From: Methylovulum sp.
GTDB taxonomy: Bacteria; Pseudomonadota; Gammaproteobacteria; Methylococcales; Methylomonadaceae
Reading direction: 5' to 3'
DNA length: 9,315 nucleotides
Assembly: GCA_016919605.1 (NCBI GenBank)
Contig: JACXTQ010000241.1
Location: 1 to 9,315 of the forward strand
How positions within the stretch are numbered: the first letter of the stretch is position 1; the number at the start of each line of letters is the position of its first letter. The notes below the pieces were generated by a model. It saw only the letters and a program-made list of their open reading frames with translations. It was not told the DNA's origin and did not search any database. Both the position numbers and the translations under genes were made by a program. Below, piece by piece: positions 5,798-9,315 of the stretch.

Positions 5798-6039
5798 TAT
5801 TTTGCTCTTTAAAGTTGTTAAGACGCACTCCGCAGGGTGGGAGCATGGCTGTATGCACCGCTTATGGATTGCCACCGATTAGCCCCGTCTGCCGTGATCA
5901 ACGCCTACTATTAGGTGACGTTGATCACTTTAACGGATAACACCCCCGTTCGCAACATGGTCGCGGCGGTAATCGAGCATGGCTTATCCTTAACGCTTAA
6001 CAAGATATAGATGCTCGCGCCCCTACCGAACTTAAACCA
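5798..6039. other. Gene-poor gap with inverted repeat and possible coding relic
   Basis: Perfect 10-bp arms GTGATCAACG (5894-5903) and CGTTGATCAC (5919-5928) enclose 15 bases. A short plus-strand frame (5915-6010, GTG start) encodes VTLITLTDNTPVRNMVAAV and ends HGLSLTLNKI. It has a protein-like composition, and the same frame before its upstream TAG reads SAVINAYY, so it may be debris of a lost gene. A diverged piece resembling the intergenic repeat opening lies near 5818-5840. No complete gene is visible. Confidence 0.35.
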
Positions 6040-6735
6040 TCAAACCCTAAAATTCTCCGGCCATAAAAAATAAGGCCCGTATTTGGGGCTTTTTCTAAAC
6101 TCCCCGCCCGCTTCCTTGCCTTTTGCCGTCAGGTAGTTTTTGCCTTCGCGGGTTTCCATATAGCCTGCGGCCACTAAGTCTTCGGTCAGTTTGCTGGTTT
6201 TGATGCCCAGCTTTTGGGCCAGTTTGGATGAGGTGATTTTCCCCGCCGTTTCTGCCGCGTCCGCTTTGCCTTCGGTTTCGGTTACGGTCACACGCTCCAG
6301 TGAAATGCGGACTTCATCGCTAATGCGGATAATGCGCTGGGCTTCTTCGTATGCGTCTTTGTAAAGCTCGCCGTCATCGGCGCGGTAAATCAACACGCCC
6401 ATTTCGTTGTTGTTGATCTGGCTGAATTCGTAAAGGTTCAGGCTGGTGATGATGCACAGCTCTTCGTTAAGATAACATTTTGCGTGCAGGTTTTTGCAAA
6501 AGCTGGTGCGGATGTAGGTGAGTTCTTTTAGCCAGTTGATTTCTTCGGGTTGCAATTCGCTTTTGCCGTAGACCATCCGCACGTCTATTTTCATCCGGTC
6601 TTTGTCGCTTAACAGCTCTTTCATGCGGTCATTGAGCTTTAAAAACGGGCTTATCAAGATCAAACGGTCTTTGGCATTTTTGATGAGTTCTTCAAGGAAG
6701 TAATTTGTGCCGCTCGTATTTAAGAATTTTGCCAT
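6040..6735 (-). CDS. Phospholipase D-fold protein with C-terminal winged-helix-like domain (putative nuclease)
   Basis: The 231-residue protein has one PLD-like domain (about residues 5-145). An N-terminal strand, LILISPFLKLN (25-35), leads to the active-site strand HAKCYLNEELCIITSLN (84-100) with His84 and Lys86, followed by the conserved Asn100 and the N-N-E-M segment with Glu111. Only one H-x-K motif is present, so an active enzyme would need a dimer, as in Nuc and BfiI-type nucleases. A low-complexity linker (150-167, rich in T, E, A) joins a C-terminal helix-turn-helix-like domain (about 168-231: KLAQKLGIKTSKLTEDLVAA, then LTAKGKEAGGEF and YFLWPENF). Such tails occur in phage and nuclease proteins and probably bind DNA. 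AAGGTG (6746-6741, minus strand) at five bases supports the ATG. A role in DNA repair or defence is plausible. The nuclease activity and target are inferred. Confidence 0.8.
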   Translation of the reverse strand: MAKFLNTSGTNYFLEELIKNAKDRLILISPFLKLNDRMKELLSDKDRMKIDVRMVYGKSELQPEEINWLKELTYIRTSFCKNLHAKCYLNEELCIITSLNLYEFSQINNNEMGVLIYRADDGELYKDAYEEAQRIIRISDEVRISLERVTVTETEGKADAAETAGKITSSKLAQKLGIKTSKLTEDLVAAGYMETREGKNYLTAKGKEAGGEFRKSPKYGPYFLWPENFRV

Positions 6736-7193
6736 TTTTGCACCTTAACTTAAAAATAGCGGTGATTTTACTTTTTTTAAGTGCTTAAGTCTGTTAACTA
6801 TTTCACATCTTGTGTAATTTGAAGCACATTTTTACTGTTGCCCATCCAATTCGGGCTAGGCTTTCACTGCTTCCTGCCTAGGGCTGATTTGTCCGGTTGT
6901 CGGGATTGCCTAGGTTGGGCAATATACCCTCGTTTGAGCTACTGAATACGCCTTTCTTTGTTATTTTTTATATTTCAGGTAATAAATAATTTTATTGGGT
7001 GAGTTATTTGGTATATAATCCGTAGAAAGCGGTGCTTTAATTTTAGAGGCAGAGTAATTGTCTTTGGAGGTCGGTGCTGGTGGCCTGGCGCGCCAGCCCA
7101 AAGGCCAAGCGGCTAGGGTGGGTTTTGGAAGAGGGGTTGGTGGGCGATACGCCACTTGCCGTGATGTTAGTTAACTATAACTTGGAAAACACA
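6736..7193. other. Long divergent intergenic region with structured leader
   Basis: This region separates the minus-strand PLD gene from the plus-strand exported protein. From 6838 to 6935 there are several copies of CTAGGC/GCCTAG and TTGCCCA/TGGGCAA that could pair. An AT-rich block (6955-7020) holds the promoter described separately. From 7062 the composition switches sharply to GC-rich, with a perfect GGAGG (7066-7070) and the 12-base palindrome CTGGCGCGCCAG (7085-7096). The plus-strand frame is open from 7074 into the exported protein, but I doubt that it is translated. No known RNA family is recognised. Confidence 0.5.
6991..7019 (+). promoter_or_regulatory. Probable promoter of the exported-protein gene
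   Basis: TATAAT at 7014-7019 is a perfect -10 in an AT-rich block. The -35 is weak (TTTATT at 6991-6996, spacer 17). Transcription would begin near 7026, leaving an untranslated leader of about 170 bases before the ATG at 7194, long enough for post-transcriptional control. Confidence 0.45.
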
Positions 7194-8618
7194 ATGACAA
7201 CCACATTTTTTTTTAAAACTTACGGCTTGCCTATAGCCATAGCCACGCTATTGAGTGGGCTTGAAATCCAAAATGTTCAGGCTGTGGAAGGCGGTGTGCC
7301 CACCTATCAAAGGCCAGCAAGTGTGCCTGCGACACAATACACATATACGTTCTCCCCCCTAAAAGATCCTGCTATGAATGCGGGCTTTAATTCTACGTAT
7401 ATCGTAAGGATATTTAAGGATCAGACGAAAACACCAAAACCAGTGAATATCGTTTATAGCAATGGTTTGTGTCCGGGCCCTAGCGCAAATAACACCTGTG
7501 CATCAGGCTATAGTAACGATAGGTTTACCGTAAATTATGGCGGGGTTCACGATTTAAATGGGACTCCTATCAATACATCTGGCGTTCCCGCAGTTCCCGC
7601 CAGCAGTGGTTATTTGCCATCCCCTTGTTTTTTTGCAGAAGAGGATTCGGTGCAAACAGGAAGGCCTGGCTCAAGTGTTTGGGGGGGTAAAAATTGCGGG
7701 CAATTTCGAAGATATACGGATGATCTCAGCGCAACAGCGGTCAATTCATTTGCCCTTGAAATCAATTCCATATACCCTTATGAACAGGCGGCAAGCGGCA
7801 ACTGGCTTATTTCCTCCCCAGACCATCCTGAGATGAAAATAGCACAAACCTATATGGTGGGATCAATGCCCAATACCACTACCAGCGTACCCCCGATCGC
7901 AAAAATCACCTCTTATAGGGTGAAATTCAAAGCCAAGCTTGAATATGTCACTATTGACGGATGCCGACAAACAACCGAGCAAGCTTGCAATCTCCAGGAA
8001 GCCGTTCATGCGGGGATCTATGTCCCCGTCCAATACTACAACTACAATGTTTCTGATCCGAATCATGGCAAAGTCCTTTCCGTTGGCGCTTCGCTCTATG
8101 ATTCCAGAGACCATCACTCAGTTGGAACCAGCGGGCAATATCAAGCCACTGCAACGGGTCTAGGCTATGTAAAAGGGTATGGTACGCGCATGGCCAACCT
8201 CGATCAAACTATGCAAAATGCTATCGTTGCCGTTCCAAGAGCCGATACCACAACCAATCAGTTTTCAGCTCAAGTTCCAAACTTTCCATCACTGTCGTCT
8301 CCTACTGAAACCGTGACCGGAGGCTGGGTGACTGTTGATTATGATTTTTTACCGGCGATAAAAGAGTCAATACAAAATGAAAGTAAAGTAAACAAGCACA
8401 TTGCCCCCTTTGATGTAACAAAAGCGGATGGAAGCTATTTATACACGGAATTTTTTAATGCCACTAATTCAAACATATATAATTGGATTGACGCTGAAAA
8501 TTATACTCATTTTTTCCCATCTTGGGTTTCGTTTTATATTGAGGCCAGCAGAAAAGGCATCATTACCCTTTTGGTAAAAGATTTCAAAGTGGAAATTGGG
8601 GTTAATGAAAGCCAATAA
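7194..8618 (+). CDS. Exported protein of unknown family, 474 residues, three cysteine pairs
   Basis: The product starts MTTTFFFKTYG followed by a hydrophobic segment and a likely signal peptidase I site after residue 30 (QNVQA, then VEGG). The mature part is rich in T, S, N, Y and P and low in charge, as in surface or secreted beta proteins. Its six cysteines form three close pairs: 93 and 102 (LCPGPSANNTCAS), 145 and 168, 257 and 265 (GCRQTTEQAC). They probably form local disulfides in the periplasm or outside the cell. There is no lipobox, C-terminal anchor or membrane helix in the mature part, and I recognise no domain. The ATG at 7194 precedes the signal peptide directly, with GGA about seven bases upstream. 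The frame is open to a GTG at 7074, which would bury the signal 40 residues in. It has no operon partners. It could be a surface-layer-like, adhesion or binding protein; this is not decided by the sequence. Confidence 0.75.
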   Translation: MTTTFFFKTYGLPIAIATLLSGLEIQNVQAVEGGVPTYQRPASVPATQYTYTFSPLKDPAMNAGFNSTYIVRIFKDQTKTPKPVNIVYSNGLCPGPSANNTCASGYSNDRFTVNYGGVHDLNGTPINTSGVPAVPASSGYLPSPCFFAEEDSVQTGRPGSSVWGGKNCGQFRRYTDDLSATAVNSFALEINSIYPYEQAASGNWLISSPDHPEMKIAQTYMVGSMPNTTTSVPPIAKITSYRVKFKAKLEYVTIDGCRQTTEQACNLQEAVHAGIYVPVQYYNYNVSDPNHGKVLSVGASLYDSRDHHSVGTSGQYQATATGLGYVKGYGTRMANLDQTMQNAIVAVPRADTTTNQFSAQVPNFPSLSSPTETVTGGWVTVDYDFLPAIKESIQNESKVNKHIAPFDVTKADGSYLYTEFFNATNSNIYNWIDAENYTHFFPSWVSFYIEASRKGIITLLVKDFKVEIGVNESQ

Positions 8619-8842
8619 GGCCCATTAGATTATAGTAAAATCAATAAGCCCCCCTAAGTCCTACAAGCGGTTTTGCCGCTATAAGGAAAACTGGGGTTTA
8701 TTGTCCCAACGTAAACAAATGTCGGGCAGAACCGCTTGCCCGACAGCTTGCAGTGACCAACCCAACTAGGCAATGCACCTTATTGTGTTGATGGGGCATC
8801 CCCCCTAACGCATCCCACTACCTACAAAATACGGCTCCCCAA
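8619..8842. other. Intergenic region with two hairpins and a repeat fragment
   Basis: AATAAGCCCC (8643-8652) and GGGGTTTATT (8693-8702) pair at 9 of 10 positions around an inner hairpin AGCGG/CCGCT (8666-8670, 8676-8680). This is a candidate terminator for the exported-protein gene but has no T-run. A perfect 9-bp stem TGTCGGGCA (8720-8728) / TGCCCGACA (8737-8745) with an 8-base loop follows. AGGCAATGCACCTTA (8769-8783) resembles an inverted piece of the TAAGGCGCAATGC repeat. No gene is visible. Confidence 0.5.
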
Positions 8843-8904
8843 TACATTTTAATATTCGTATTTCCATATATAAAAAGCACGAAAACACCGTTTAGCAACA
8901 GCGG
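8843..8904. repeat. Second copy of the arsR end / arsR-arsC spacer
   Basis: Positions 8843-8902 align without gaps to 4591-4650 with 49 of 60 identical bases. The match covers ATTTTAATATTCGTATTTCC and the TAGCAACAGC that encodes the ArsR end. Here the right half of the operator dyad (CATATATA in place of CGTATATT) and the -10 (TTTTAT in place of TATAAT, minus strand) are degraded, and no arsC follows. It is therefore a relic of an arsR-arsC junction. Confidence 0.75.
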
Positions 8905-9242
8905 ATAGGCACCGAGCGATTAAGCATCGCCTGCAAACGTTGGTAGTCTTGTTGCGCCGCAGGGGCTTGGGAAAACTGCGCCACCGCAATGGCAACAATA
9001 TCCGCCGCCCATATCGGCAAATCAGGGTTGATCTGATAATACACCCATTGCCCTTCGCGGGTATCAATCAACACGGCGCTTTGCCGCAGTAACGCCAAAT
9101 GGCGGGAGATTTTCGGTTGCAGCATGTCCAGCGCTTCGGTTAAGTCGCACACACACAGCCGGCCTTCTTGGTGCAGCAAGGTCACACAACGCAGGCGGGT
9201 GTCATCGCCAAGATATTTGAATAAGGTCGTGGGGGTTAGCAT
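8892..9242 (-). CDS. arsR: ArsR family arsenite-responsive transcriptional repressor
   Basis: The 116-residue protein is a dimeric winged-helix repressor of the ArsR/SmtB family. It contains the metalloid-binding motif LCVCDLTEAL (residues 29-38, Cys30 and Cys32) at the start of helix 3, the recognition helix LQPKISRHLALLRQSAVL (41-58), and the beta wing DTREGQWVYYQIN (60-72). The CVC pair is the arsenite-sensing site in E. coli-type ArsR. A C-terminal Cys-Cys (115, 116) could add ligands. Arsenite binding should release it from DNA and induce arsC-acr3. I chose the ATG at 9242 because the family begins there. A TTG at 9272 would add ten unrelated residues. No clear ribosome binding site is visible. 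It is oriented like arsC-acr3 but separated from them by about 4.3 kb, and a TCGGGTTA repeat lies 40 bases upstream. Confidence 0.95.
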   Translation of the reverse strand: MLTPTTLFKYLGDDTRLRCVTLLHQEGRLCVCDLTEALDMLQPKISRHLALLRQSAVLIDTREGQWVYYQINPDLPIWAADIVAIAVAQFSQAPAAQQDYQRLQAMLNRSVPIRCC

Positions 9243-9281
9243 AGTACAAGGGGAGATTGCGATAAAATACAACTATAGTAG

Positions 9282-9308
9282 GTCGGGTTAGCGTTAGCGT
9301 AACCCGAC
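9282..9308. repeat. TCGGGTTA palindromic repeat
   Basis: GTCGGGTTA (9282-9290) and TAACCCGAC (9300-9308) are perfect 9-bp arms around GCGTTAGCG. Palindromes with this TCGGGTTA...TAACCCGA core are abundant between genes in many proteobacteria. It lies in the promoter area of arsR and may have displaced the original control region. Confidence 0.75.
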
Positions 9309-9315
9309 AATTACC

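Noticed and set aside
5798..5875. Upstream extension of the 127-residue hypothetical protein
   Set aside because: It is cysteine- and proline-scattered and read through repeat-like DNA. The ATG at 5797 gives a more coherent protein.
6961..7155. Minus-strand frame in the PLD/exported-protein gap
   Set aside because: It is a proline-rich low-complexity translation across a promoter and a GC-rich leader, with no ribosome binding site.
7074..7193. Start of the exported protein at the GTG at 7074
   Set aside because: It would place the signal peptide after 40 residues, and GGAGG is only three bases away. Kept as a finding but not used for the gene call.
9243..9272. Longer ArsR starting at a TTG
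   Set aside because: It adds ten residues unlike ArsR N termini. The ATG at 9242 gives the usual length.

Overview
The window looks like chromosomal accessory DNA from a gammaproteobacterium. A methanotroph-like (Methylococcales) background is my best guess. It rests on the small intergenic repeats of the GTAGGG(T/C)GC and TCGGGTTA types and on the mix of DUF29, DUF202, HicAB and ACR3 genes, so it is an inference and not proof. There are no rRNA or tRNA genes, no complete insertion sequence and no cas genes in view.

Left part (1-2960): a lipoprotein of unknown function (107-778) is followed by two tandem palindromic intergenic repeats (779-969). An AT-rich candidate leader then leads into a CRISPR array of ten 36-base repeats and nine spacers (1206-1882) that has no cas genes beside it. 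After the array come another repeat hairpin, a DUF202 membrane protein (2069-2440), one or two doubtful very small genes (2611-2870), and a near-perfect 20-bp hairpin (2913-2961) that sits between convergent genes.

Centre (3056-4654, minus strand): arsC, a low-molecular-weight-phosphatase type arsenate reductase, and acr3, an arsenite efflux pump, overlap by ATGA and form an arsenic-detoxification operon. ArsC reduces arsenate to arsenite and Acr3 exports it. The promoter (TTGCTA, 17 bases, TATAAT) and an ArsR-type dyad lie in front of arsC. The promoter is built on the last codons of an otherwise deleted arsR gene, which runs straight into a copy of the intergenic repeat.

Right-centre (4655-8842): a stretch of unrelated cargo. 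On the minus strand it holds a DUF29 gene, a frameshifted hicB antitoxin relic with a possible hicA tail, a hypothetical protein, and a phospholipase-D-fold protein with a winged-helix-like C terminus. On the plus strand it holds a 474-residue exported protein of unknown family with three cysteine pairs.

Right end (8843-9315): an intact minus-strand arsR whose 3' end and downstream spacer repeat, without gaps, the sequence in front of arsC (49 of 60 positions identical). The simplest reading is that an arsR-arsC-acr3 operon was split by recombination, so that arsR and arsC-acr3 now flank about 4.2 kb of cargo. The arsR promoter region carries a TCGGGTTA repeat and has no visible copy of the arsC operator dyad.
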